Virus record (IMG/VR): IMGVR_UViG_3300010354_000224
Location: 1 to 38,344 of that record
DNA: 38,344 nt
Origin: a virus
Reading direction: 5' to 3' (one strand)
Shown here: positions 30,758 through 37,259 of the stretch, in pieces
Layout of the letters: each line of letters starts with the position of its first letter
How positions within the stretch are numbered: position 1 is the stretch's first letter
Notes under the pieces: generated by a model
Seen by the model: only the letters and a program-made list of their open reading frames with translations
Told to the model about the DNA's origin: nothing
Database searches by the model: none
Program-made: the position numbers and the translations under genes

Positions 30758-31478
30758 TGCTGTTGTCCTCCTTTGGACTGTTGTTGCTTGCTACAGGGAA
30801 CACTTCGTCCCCTGCTCTCTGGCGTTGCGCCATGAGATCTTGGTAGAGAGCCTGAAAGATCTCAGGCTCTGCGTCTTTCATGATCTTGGGTGCCACGTAG
30901 AAGGTCACCATTGCGTCGATCATCTTCATGTCGCCTTCGTAGTCTGCGGCATGGATCAGTTGCGTAACGACCTCCTTGCTCTCATCTTCCACGAACCTTG
31001 TGGCGACATACACGACATCGCCCATGAGCATTGCGGTGATGAGAACATCATGCTTGGACTTGTCCTGCGTATCAGTAGCCGTAGCACCAACGCGCATGAG
31101 TATGCCATTGGCGTCAAGTGTTGCCACATGAGCCGAAAGGTACTGGTCGCCAAGTATCTCGTAGATGTCTCCGCCTTGTACGAAAGGCGTGATGGAGAGA
31201 AGCGTTGATGGCTCTTCACCTGTTGCGACATTGGGCTTACCTTGTATAAGGCGCACATTGTCTTTGCTCAAGGCTTCATCTTTGAGGGCGCTTGGCACCA
31301 CGCTGATCAAGAACAAGTGGTGGTTCTCGTCAAGGTTCCCCAAGCCTTCCCACATAGAAGCCTCAAGGCGCAAGAACTCATCGCGCAGGTAATCTGTGCG
31401 CTCAGAAGTCATTGCCGCTTCTGCTTCGTTCAGGATCTTGGCAGTCTCAGCCAAGATGTCGTCATCATGCGAGGACAT
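30750..31478 (-). CDS. Unknown protein preceding the MoxR gene, 242 aa
   Basis: The start ATG at 31478 is fixed by GGAGG 6 nt upstream; the longer upstream reading is unsupported. The N-terminus is helical and acidic (MSSHDDDILAETAKILNEAE). The core has HHLFLISVVPSALKDEALS, DIYEILGDQYLSAHVATLD and VLITAMLMGDVVYVATRF. The tail is disordered and Ser/Asn/Glu-rich. It resembles the 221-aa protein at the operon's end in plan, though identity is low. It overlaps the MoxR gene by 8 nt. Not recognised; likely a partner or substrate of the ATPase. Confidence 0.75.
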   Translation of the reverse strand: MSSHDDDILAETAKILNEAEAAMTSERTDYLRDEFLRLEASMWEGLGNLDENHHLFLISVVPSALKDEALSKDNVRLIQGKPNVATGEEPSTLLSITPFVQGGDIYEILGDQYLSAHVATLDANGILMRVGATATDTQDKSKHDVLITAMLMGDVVYVATRFVEDESKEVVTQLIHAADYEGDMKMIDAMVTFYVAPKIMKDAEPEIFQALYQDLMAQRQRAGDEVFPVASNNSPKEDNSNE

Positions 31479-31707
31479 AGTTTGCCTCCATGCGCTGTGC
31501 GCTCTTGGCGCAGTATGCGAACATACCTGCGTCAAAGGACTGTGCCTGCTTGCCGACCCAGACCAGATGCGCATGGTTGCCATCTTTGGCGACCTGCTGT
31601 GATCCCCTCTGAAGCCGCTTGGGGCTAAGGATCACAAACTGGTATGTGCCTGCGTGGTTGTCGCGGTGATCCCACCGATGGACTACCCGAATGTTGCTGT
31701 TGGTCAT
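31465..31707 (-). CDS. Small protein, first gene of the MoxR operon, 80 aa
   Basis: The start ATG at 31707 has AAGGAGG 8 nt upstream and sits 43 nt behind element C. The protein is basic and beta-like: MTNSNIRVVHRWDHRDNHAG, then YQFVILSPKRLQRG and NHAHLVWVGKQAQSF. It ends YVLA and overlaps the next start by 14 nt. There are no cysteine motifs except a single C. I do not recognise it. Confidence 0.72.
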   Translation of the reverse strand: MTNSNIRVVHRWDHRDNHAGTYQFVILSPKRLQRGSQQVAKDGNHAHLVWVGKQAQSFDAGMFAYCAKSAQRMEANYVLA

Positions 31708-31749
31708 TGCTGTTGCCTCCTTGTGATCGGCGGTTTGCCGACGCGATCG

Positions 31750-31770
31750 AGTATGCCCGACCCGTCAAAT
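31750..31770 (-). promoter_or_regulatory. Upstream element copy C (TTTGACG-7-CATACT)
   Basis: The minus strand reads GATTTGACG, 7 nt, CATACT, ending 42 nt before the ATG at 31707. Identical in both boxes to copy A. It heads the MoxR-VWA operon. Confidence 0.55.
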
Positions 31771-31798
31771 CGCCGTCCCAACGCGGGACCTGCCAACA

Positions 31799-31823
31799 GC
31801 GGTAGCGGTAGCGGTAGCGCTAC
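31799..31823. repeat. Tandem GGTAGC repeats next to a palindrome
   Basis: Three tandem GGTAGC units on the plus strand run into the 10-bp perfect palindrome GTAGCGCTAC. They lie in the control region of the MoxR operon. CGGTAGCG also occurs once upstream of each 93-aa gene and in the gene-free stretch near 26754, so it may be a protein-binding site. Confidence 0.55.
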
Positions 31824-32035
31824 GTCAGCTGCTTAACGCGCAGCAATGCGTATTCCCGGCTGCGTTCAACAGCTTCGGGTGGTAACCCATGGGCCACACC
31901 ATCGCACAGCCGCGTGATGTAATCACGCAAAGCTGGGCGAATGGTGAGAGCCATGACTAGCAGCTCGGTGAGCACCTCTTCGGCAATCTGCCGGTCGTTC
32001 TCACTGAAGTCAGGGATGTCAACGAGCTTATTCAT
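31820..32035 (-). CDS. Small helical protein, 71 aa
   Basis: I take ATG at 32035 (MNKLVDIPDFSENDRQ), two bases after the upstream stop; the longer Arg-rich reading is unlikely. It is helical throughout (QIAEEVLTELLVMALTIR, AVERSREYALLRVKQL) with a conserved-looking LRDYITRLCDGVAHG. No domain is recognised. It ends at the GGTAGC repeat cluster and is the last gene of the WhiB-containing group. Confidence 0.62.
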   Translation of the reverse strand: MNKLVDIPDFSENDRQIAEEVLTELLVMALTIRPALRDYITRLCDGVAHGLPPEAVERSREYALLRVKQLT

Positions 32036-32037
32036 AA

Positions 32038-32253
32038 CTAGAACGACTCTTCTTCTGCGGGCTGCTCCGTGGTGATAGCCCACAGCTGAGCGTCCGGGAA
32101 CTCTGCGACGCGGCGGGTAAGCCACACCTGAGTTTCCTCACCCTTCTTGTTCATGATGTGCACGGTGTCTCCGACCTCGCCCTTGTGCTTGATCTTCGCA
32201 CCCCACGTACCATCACGCAGCTTGTACCAAGTGTTGTCTGACATGTTACTCAT
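32038..32253 (-). CDS. Small beta-rich protein, 71 aa
   Basis: The start ATG at 32253 overlaps the end of the coiled-coil gene; GGGGAG lies upstream. The sequence WYKLRDGTWGAKIKHKGEVG, then GDTVHIMNKKGEETQVWLTR suggests a small five-strand barrel of the kind found in nucleic-acid or protein-binding modules of actinobacterial proteins and phages. It ends acidic (EQPAEEESF). Function unknown. Confidence 0.68.
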   Translation of the reverse strand: MSNMSDNTWYKLRDGTWGAKIKHKGEVGDTVHIMNKKGEETQVWLTRRVAEFPDAQLWAITTEQPAEEESF

Positions 32254-32428
32254 TACTCCCCTGGCTAATCGCTAGCCGTAGTCGTTCCACCATGGACTTG
32301 TACATGGCTATTTGTTTCTCAAGCTCAGCAACCCGAGCTTGTAGATCCTTCTTGTCCTCACGCAGCGTATCAACGGAGATCTGCATCTCGTTAACCCAAG
32401 CTGCAAGAACGTGGTCGTCATTTGTCAC
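32246..32428 (-). CDS. Short coiled-coil protein, 60 aa
   Basis: Nearly the whole protein is one predicted coiled coil: VDTLREDKKDLQARVAELEK, then QIAMYKSMVERLRLAI. Heptad spacing of Leu, Val and Ile is clear. It overlaps the whiB end by 11 nt and the next start by 8 nt. A dimeric accessory factor is likely. No family is recognised. Confidence 0.65.
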   Translation of the reverse strand: MTNDDHVLAAWVNEMQISVDTLREDKKDLQARVAELEKQIAMYKSMVERLRLAISQGSNE

Positions 32429-32762
32429 CGTCTTCTCCGATCTCCAACATGAGCTTTACACGATTGCGCTTGCGCTCGTTGGGTGTAGTCCCTCCCCACA
32501 CTCCGTAAGGAATGCTGTTCTTGATTGCGTAGCGCAGACAGTCAGTTCGCACTTTGCACTCTGAACAAATCTTCTGGGCTTTGAAGTGTGCTCCGTTTGC
32601 ACCACGGTCCGGGAAGAAGATCTTCGGGTCATGCTTTTTGCATGATGCATCCTTCATCCACTTGTCGTTGGTGTACGGCAGCTTCCATTCTGATAGCAGC
32701 ATCTCGTAGCTATACTTTCCACGGCGCGAAGCCGTTCCCGTTGGTTTCTTTGGAGTAGTCAT
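32418..32762 (-). CDS. whiB: WhiB-like iron-sulfur transcription regulator, 114 aa
   Basis: I take ATG at 32762 (MTTPKKPTGTASRRGKYSYE). Four cysteines follow WhiB order: DASCKK, then after 24 residues KICSECKVRTDC, giving C-x2-C-x5-C. The GVWGG turn (YGVWGGTTPNERKR) and basic tail follow, as in WhiB proteins that bind sigma factor and DNA. The first Cys spacing (24) is shorter than the common 29 or so. WhiB proteins carry a [4Fe-4S] cluster and occur only in Actinobacteria and their phages; in mycobacteriophage TM4 one dominates host WhiB2. It overlaps the transglycosylase gene by 53 nt. It is a good candidate for controlling phage or host promoters. Confidence 0.9.
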   Translation of the reverse strand: MTTPKKPTGTASRRGKYSYEMLLSEWKLPYTNDKWMKDASCKKHDPKIFFPDRGANGAHFKAQKICSECKVRTDCLRYAIKNSIPYGVWGGTTPNERKRNRVKLMLEIGEDGDK

Positions 32763-33225
32763 GTATTGCTTTCGCAGCCTTGAGGTTTGTTGCCGGATCG
32801 AATAGTCCGTCACATCCAACGCTACTGAGCACACCCAAGTGCTGCAAGTACCCGCTCGGATACCACCTAGTTGGTAGGCACCACGAGCGGTCGTTGATCT
32901 GAGTAAGCCCAATATCGGTAGAGCCATCTGCATTCAAGGTGGTGTTGTGCGCACGTGTTTCGCAGCGAGACTCACGCCAGATCACGTAGTCCAGCGTCTC
33001 CATCTCGGAGTCCTGCCAGCCCACACTCTTGGCCAGATCCCACCACTGTGGGCACCGTGCACCCACCGGCAGGGTTGTGGTTGTTGTCGTTGCCGCTCGG
33101 GCTTCGACTACCACTACAGGTAGCGGTTCGGGGGCCTGGACGGCCTTGTTGTCCCCGCTGAAGACTCCCCCTATTGCCAGTAGGGCTGCCGCAAATGCGG
33201 CAAAGGTGCGTGTCATTGGTTCCAT
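32710..33225 (-). CDS. Secreted lytic transglycosylase or lysozyme-like protein, 171 aa
   Basis: The start ATG at 33225 has AGAGGGG about 8 nt upstream. Residues 1-22 form a signal peptide or anchor (MTRTFAAFAAALLAIGGVF). A short Thr run (TTTTTTLP, 46-53) links to an SLT/lysozyme-like domain: catalytic Glu in IWRESRC (E85) and the GLTQIN motif (106-111). Four cysteines (58, 88, 116, 138) could form two disulfides, consistent with export. It should cleave peptidoglycan glycan strands outside the membrane. It lies far from the lysis block, next to whiB. It may serve entry, lysis or wall remodelling; the latter two are inference. Confidence 0.82.
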   Translation of the reverse strand: MEPMTRTFAAFAAALLAIGGVFSGDNKAVQAPEPLPVVVVEARAATTTTTTLPVGARCPQWWDLAKSVGWQDSEMETLDYVIWRESRCETRAHNTTLNADGSTDIGLTQINDRSWCLPTRWYPSGYLQHLGVLSSVGCDGLFDPATNLKAAKAIHDYSKETNGNGFAPWKV

Positions 33226-33247
33226 TTCTTTCCCCTCTAAGGGTTTT

Positions 33248-33280
33248 CCCTGGCTGGGGCACCAACACCACCAGCCAGGG
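33248..33280. promoter_or_regulatory. Perfect 10-bp inverted repeat upstream of the transglycosylase
   Basis: CCCTGGCTGG (33248-33257) and CCAGCCAGGG (33271-33280) form a perfect 10-bp stem with a 13-nt loop, in the 96-nt gap between the PD-(D/E)xK-like gene and the transglycosylase. There is no T-run on either strand. It may insulate or stabilise mRNA, or serve as an operator. Confidence 0.6.
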
Positions 33281-33321
33281 CGACAAGCCCCCAAGGAGGA
33301 AGGGGACCCTTTATCTTGTCG

Positions 33322-33783
33322 TTAACTCTCTAGCAAAGATACTAGCTGGCTGAACTCCTCCAAGTCCATCAGCACCACACCACGGGTTGTCCCGTCCGGC
33401 ATGGCCACCATTACGAACGGGCGAATGTCACCAAGCGCTTTCGCAGCATCGCTTTGTGTTTTGGCTGCGAGAAAACGAGTCCAAATCGGACCGACCTGAG
33501 CGCCTGCCTTGATCTCGGTACGAAAAGCGCCACCCCAGTTTTCTTCGTGACGGGTAAGGTGACCACCCAGCCCCAGTTTCTTACGCGCACGACGCGCTTT
33601 GCTGTCGCCCTTTGTGCGGTTCCTTTTGCCGCGTGCCGAAGGATCCCCGCATCCTCGAATTCTGCGGCGTCCCTGTTTATCAGGACGACCCAGGGTTCCG
33701 AAGAGAGGACAAAGTTGGTGGGAGCACTTGTCGTGGTTACCTTGACATTCGCCTTTGCGTTCATTATCGCCTGCCACGTGCAT
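33322..33783 (-). CDS. PD-(D/E)xK-like nuclease or resolvase candidate, 153 aa
   Basis: The protein starts MHVAGDNERKGECQGNHDKC. The N-terminus has several cysteines (13, 20, 25, 51) that could bind zinc. A basic stretch (RGKRNRTKGDSKARRARKKL) follows. The C-terminal half has HEENWGGAFRTEIKAGAQVG, in which E-x-K is the nuclease signature, then PIWTRFLAAKTQSDAAKA and IRPFVMVAMPDGT. I recall this layout from many actinophage proteins of unknown or resolvase-like role. It overlaps the annealing-protein gene by 20 nt. A competing ORF in another frame (33411-33764) is less protein-like. Confidence 0.65.
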   Translation of the reverse strand: MHVAGDNERKGECQGNHDKCSHQLCPLFGTLGRPDKQGRRRIRGCGDPSARGKRNRTKGDSKARRARKKLGLGGHLTRHEENWGGAFRTEIKAGAQVGPIWTRFLAAKTQSDAAKALGDIRPFVMVAMPDGTTRGVVLMDLEEFSQLVSLLES

Positions 33784-34378
33784 CCAAAGCCTTAATCACA
33801 GTGTCAGCTTCACCCTTGCTGAGAGCATCGAGGTTGGGCACGGAACGGTTGATGATCTCTGCAATGTAGTCGTGCTGGTCTGCGCGTGTGCTCAGGCCAG
33901 TCCCGTTCATCATGGCGCGGATCTTGCCAAGCTGCGCGGGACTGGCCTTCGCTGACGGATCTTTGATCTGTGGCGTTGCTTCGGTTGCAGACGGGAACAC
34001 CTGCTTGACCTGCTCGACGAGAGCATCGGTCTTCTGCTGCGCGTTGGCACGCTCAACCTTCTGCATCTCCTCACGCGACGGACGCGGCGCGTTCTTCGAC
34101 TGGAATTTCCAGTTTGCGAGGGCTCTACCGATTGCCGAGGTCTCTCCGTTCTCGACATGGCTGGTCTTATTGACCGGATTGGAATCGCGGGTCTCCTCAG
34201 CAAAGCCGGTAGCAACCGGTCGCGGATCTGCAATGTCTTTATACACCTCGGCCTTGAACACAACCTTGTTGTCGTCGTAATGGTAGATCGACGTGAAGAT
34301 CTGCCCGTTTGGGAATTCCTCCCAGAACTTGGCAAGTCTGCTCTCCACTGTCTCGTAGTTATCCAGGTTGAATCTCAT
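33764..34378 (-). CDS. ERF-like single-strand annealing protein, 204 aa
   Basis: The start ATG at 34378 overlaps the stop of the exonuclease gene (TAATG) and has AAGGGAG upstream. It begins MRFNLDNYETVESRLAKFWE. The middle has FKAEVYKDIADPRPVATGFA, then ENGETSAIGRALANW, the S-x2-G-R-A-L signature common to ERF/Rad52-like phage recombinases. The C-terminal half is a flexible Lys/Gln-rich linker and a helical tail (AQLGKIRAMMNGTGL). Paired with the YqaJ exonuclease it should make a Red-like system for strand annealing. Confidence 0.75.
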   Translation of the reverse strand: MRFNLDNYETVESRLAKFWEEFPNGQIFTSIYHYDDNKVVFKAEVYKDIADPRPVATGFAEETRDSNPVNKTSHVENGETSAIGRALANWKFQSKNAPRPSREEMQKVERANAQQKTDALVEQVKQVFPSATEATPQIKDPSAKASPAQLGKIRAMMNGTGLSTRADQHDYIAEIINRSVPNLDALSKGEADTVIKALDARGRR

Positions 34379-35319
34379 TACTTGTCTCCCTTGTTGATAC
34401 GGAACTGACGGTACTTGCTGGTCTTCTTGTACTTCTCGAACAGGGCCGGATGGTCCTTCTCGAACTTCTTCTGGTCGAATGAGGTACGCGATACTTCTCG
34501 CCACGTGGCCACGACATCACCGTTGACTATGGCCTGCGACGCATCACCCATCTCTTGACACACGGCAGCCTGAAGTGAAGAAGCGTGATCTTCCAATTGG
34601 CTAATCATCTCCTTGGTCTTGGTCAACTGCTTGAGTAGCCCAACAGCATCGGCGGACAACTCGACGCTGGTATCACTTGCATCTGGATGCAGGGCAGAAA
34701 TGTTTTCGTAGCTGGGGATAACTTCAGACGGGAACTCGCCACGATCAACCGCAGCAAGCACTCGACGACATGCCTCGATGTGATTCTGCTTTTCATCCGA
34801 TGTCACCTTTTGCACGTGGAACTTCAGCTCCATGTCGGAGTCAAACACGCACCACGTGATGCGGTCCACGTTCGCACAGATTGCTTGGTGTACGCCCTGC
34901 CAATACCACATCGCCGGTAGTTCATGGTCGAAGCGTCGCTTGCTGGTCTTGATCTCGTAGACCTCGCCATTCTCGTCCATGCCGTCGAGGGTGGCGATCA
35001 ACCGAACGCCGTCCTCTTCATACACGTACATGACATCGGGTTCGTGAATCGGATCGCCCAGAGTGGCGCCCGCCCACTCGCGGATCGGACCTTCGAGTGT
35101 CGTTCCGCGGATCATCGCCGTGTTTTGGTCAACGGGCTGCGGCGGTTCGTCGGCCAGCAATTCGGTAACCAAATCAGCCAACGTCTTATATCGGTGTTCT
35201 TCGTGAACCGCCGCGGCGACGCTCGCTGAAATTCGTGCGAGTCCGTTTTCGTTTTTCCACCGCAATGCCAGCCATTCAGCTGAGCCGTGCGTCGGCTTAC
35301 TTACTTTGGTGTGTTTCAT
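34378..35319 (-). CDS. YqaJ-type phage exonuclease (PD-(D/E)xK), 313 aa
   Basis: The start ATG at 35319 has AAGGAGG 5 nt upstream. The domain motifs are in order: G-S-A-E-W (12-16), RGTTLEGPIREWAG with E76, LIATLDGM with D112, VYEIKTSK with E122 and K124, and the late WYWQGVHQ. This is the lambda exonuclease/YqaJ fold, which resects double-stranded DNA 5' to 3'. The C-terminal 100 residues contain a coiled segment (LLKQLTKTKEMISQLEDHAS). The annealing protein follows directly. It likely feeds recombination and concatemer formation. Confidence 0.85.
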   Translation of the reverse strand: MKHTKVSKPTHGSAEWLALRWKNENGLARISASVAAAVHEEHRYKTLADLVTELLADEPPQPVDQNTAMIRGTTLEGPIREWAGATLGDPIHEPDVMYVYEEDGVRLIATLDGMDENGEVYEIKTSKRRFDHELPAMWYWQGVHQAICANVDRITWCVFDSDMELKFHVQKVTSDEKQNHIEACRRVLAAVDRGEFPSEVIPSYENISALHPDASDTSVELSADAVGLLKQLTKTKEMISQLEDHASSLQAAVCQEMGDASQAIVNGDVVATWREVSRTSFDQKKFEKDHPALFEKYKKTSKYRQFRINKGDK

Positions 35320-35350
35320 GTTGGCCTCCTTAGCCGTGTTGTTTTGGATC

Positions 35351-35644
35351 TTAAGTGTTGAAGTCTGGCTGAGCCAGCACCACAACCTTGTTGACCATAC
35401 CCGTCGGTATGTGTGTCACCATACCAACGGTTTTCATTTCTGGCAACTCGTCCGGCATGAATGATCCGGTGACACTCACGTAGCCCTCCAATGCGTCAGG
35501 CCACAGGTATCCAACAGACACAACGTGTGCCGGTGTTGCTGTGTATTCCTCGACATCTACCCAGCCGTTCTCTGAGTCGAATGCGTCAGTCCAATGAACT
35601 GCTACAAGGGACCATGGGCAGTGCTTAGTCGAGCCAACAGACAT
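35351..35644 (-). CDS. Small conserved phage protein, 97 aa
   Basis: The protein starts MSVGSTKHCPWSLVAVHWTD and contains AFDSENGWVDVEEY, VVSVGYLWPDALEGYVSVTG and VTHIPTGMVNKVV. The VxW.DA.DSENGW and VGYLWPD motifs recur in small hypothetical proteins of many phages. It overlaps the phosphoesterase stop by 20 nt. The role is not known. It is predicted cytoplasmic with a beta-rich fold. Confidence 0.75.
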   Translation of the reverse strand: MSVGSTKHCPWSLVAVHWTDAFDSENGWVDVEEYTATPAHVVSVGYLWPDALEGYVSVTGSFMPDELPEMKTVGMVTHIPTGMVNKVVVLAQPDFNT

Positions 35645-36626
35645 ATTCGCAGGTTACCCTGCCCTTGATCGGGTCCACAAACATGAGTCTTTGTGAGGGT
35701 TTGCCTACTGCCGCAACGAATGTCTTGGCATATTGATTGTCAGACTCAGGTGATCCGCTGACCCAGATGCGCCCACCGTTGGCCATGGTCAGGCTCATCG
35801 GTGTGTGAAAGTGTCCCATCATGCAGTCATCAAACGGCATAAACGTAGCCCAAGCATTGACTTTGCGAAGGATCGAATAGCTTGGTGTTTGCCCACCAAA
35901 CGAAGGGATCTCATCTCCGTGAACGATAAGCATTCGATACTTGCCAATAGTGGCAATCTGATACCAGTCCTCGGACATCTGCCAGGTGACGTTCTTAAGA
36001 TGACCGCAACGGTCAGCTGCAATCTTGTAGGCCATTCGATCCACATTGTCAGCAGATGGCATGTCCCCCTTCCGTCCAATACGTCCGTGGTTTCCGTACT
36101 CACAAACGACATGGACCTTGGAGAAGTGGCCAGCAAGTGTGTTGATGCTGTGCTCAATGATGTTCGATACCGAGAAGAGCTGATCAAAGAGGTGCGGTCC
36201 CACCTCGTACACTTGGCCCGGAAATACGGTCAATCCCTCGACCATATCTCCACCTAACACCACCACGCATTCGTTGACCGGATGGTGTGCGCGCTGAATG
36301 TCAGTGAGGTAGATGACCTTCTCAATCATCTGTGCAATGCGGTTGCGCAGCACATCGACGTTGTAGGACACCGATACTTTGCCAGCCTGCCAGTCGGTAA
36401 GGTGCACGAGTGCAACCTCGGGTTTCTTCTGTGACTTGACCGGCTTCGGTGGTTTAATCTTCACCTTCGGCTGCACCAAAGAGGCATCTTTTGCTGCCTG
36501 ATAGACAGCTTCAACAAGCTCTTCGTTGCGCTTCTTGGCTTTAGCGGTAGCACGCTGCGCGTTCTCCAACGCCTTGCGGAGATCAAGGATCTCTGCTTCA
36601 AGGATGGCTTCGTCACTTATTGTCAT
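35625..36626 (-). CDS. Calcineurin-like metallophosphoesterase, 333 aa
   Basis: The start ATG at 36626 has GAGGAGG 6 nt upstream. Residues 8-60 are a coiled, Lys-rich N-terminus. The metal-binding motifs are LTDWQAGK (D78), GGDMVEG (D127), EYGNHG (N179, H180), IVHGDE (H236) and GHFHTP (H272, H274). The first motif has D-W-Q in place of D-x-H, so one usual metal ligand is missing or supplied differently. Family members include Mre11/SbcD nucleases and phage phosphodiesterases. Neighbouring YqaJ and ERF genes suggest DNA end processing or nucleotide signal breakdown. It overlaps the HTH gene by 14 nt. Confidence 0.85.
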   Translation of the reverse strand: MTISDEAILEAEILDLRKALENAQRATAKAKKRNEELVEAVYQAAKDASLVQPKVKIKPPKPVKSQKKPEVALVHLTDWQAGKVSVSYNVDVLRNRIAQMIEKVIYLTDIQRAHHPVNECVVVLGGDMVEGLTVFPGQVYEVGPHLFDQLFSVSNIIEHSINTLAGHFSKVHVVCEYGNHGRIGRKGDMPSADNVDRMAYKIAADRCGHLKNVTWQMSEDWYQIATIGKYRMLIVHGDEIPSFGGQTPSYSILRKVNAWATFMPFDDCMMGHFHTPMSLTMANGGRIWVSGSPESDNQYAKTFVAAVGKPSQRLMFVDPIKGRVTCEYVCWLD

Positions 36627-36861
36627 TGTCGTCCTCCTCAAGCTGTGCACGCAGATACGCAACCGTGTTCGGTGCGCATTTCACGCCACGCTTTTTCAAC
36701 GCGCGTGAGATGCCAGCAGATGTGATGTTCTTGTCCAAACAAGCAACGACAAACTCTTTGTATTCCTTCGCGCCAAGCTTGCTTTGAATCTCTGCGAGTT
36801 TGGACGGTTTGCGCCCAAGCTTTGCGTCAGCCTCAGCTTTCGCCTCGTTCAGAAATGCCAT
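36613..36861 (-). CDS. Small HTH-like protein, 82 aa
   Basis: The start ATG at 36861 has AAGGAGG 6 nt upstream. The protein is helical and basic: LGRKPSKLAEIQSKLGAKEY, then ITSAGISRALKKRGVKCAPN and TVAYLRAQLEE. The segment ITSAGISRALKKRGV with CAPNTVAYLR looks like a helix-turn-helix with recognition helix near residue 60-70. It could be a regulator or a replication-initiation helper. The family is not recognised. Confidence 0.68.
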   Translation of the reverse strand: MAFLNEAKAEADAKLGRKPSKLAEIQSKLGAKEYKEFVVACLDKNITSAGISRALKKRGVKCAPNTVAYLRAQLEEDDNDNK

Positions 36862-37153
36862 CTAATGCCTCCTTGATCATGTTGAGTATTGTGATATATC
36901 CCAGCGTATCAACCATGCTGTCGTGATGCAAGGACCCGTTCTCCATATTTGTGCGGATACGAGCCAGCTTCACGCTGACCATAAACAGGACCCCCTCAAA
37001 AACGGTGAGGTCGATGCCGGTTAGGGCACGGTAGATATCGACTACCTTGCTGTAGTCATCCAGCGGGTGCCCGTACGTTGACTGCCTGTCCACGTTCACC
37101 AGATTGAACGCTTCGAGGAGGATCTCAGACCCCGGTGTGCTTTGGTGTTCCAT
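36833..37153 (-). CDS. DUF6378-like phage protein, 106 aa
   Basis: The start ATG at 37153 has AAGGGGAGAG 0-9 nt upstream. It carries DRQSTYGHPLDDYSKVVDIY and LFMVSVKLARIRTN, then HHDSMVDTLGYITILNMIKE. This R-x2-YG-H-P and helical pattern matches a widespread small phage family that I recall as DUF6378, reminiscent of MazG-like all-alpha pyrophosphatases. No activity has been shown to my knowledge. It overlaps the HTH gene by 29 nt. Confidence 0.78.
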   Translation of the reverse strand: MEHQSTPGSEILLEAFNLVNVDRQSTYGHPLDDYSKVVDIYRALTGIDLTVFEGVLFMVSVKLARIRTNMENGSLHHDSMVDTLGYITILNMIKEALDGISERGES

Positions 37154-37259
37154 CTCTCCCCTTGATCATGTTGTCTAGCTTTTCAATAAGCCTGAGCAGT
37201 TCATCTTGCTCTCCAGGCCCAGCGAAGATTCTACTTAGAAATCCTCGTATTCTTTGCAT
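37125..37259 (-). CDS. Short ORF, 44 aa
   Basis: Translation from ATG at 37259 gives MQRIRGFLSRIFAGPGEQDE, a helix ELLRLIEKLDNMIKG, then a polar end. It fills the 77-nt gap between the DUF6378-like and membrane genes and overlaps both by 29 nt. GCGGGAA is the only ribosome-binding-like sequence. Codon pattern looks protein-like but evidence is thin. Confidence 0.35.
   Translation of the reverse strand: MQRIRGFLSRIFAGPGEQDELLRLIEKLDNMIKGRDGTPKHTGV

Noticed and set aside
33411-33764. 117-aa minus-strand ORF overlapping the PD-(D/E)xK-like gene in another frame
   Set aside because: Its second half is Arg/Val-rich without pattern, whereas the 153-aa frame has the E-x-K and family-like motifs. 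A frameshift joining the two cannot be fully excluded.
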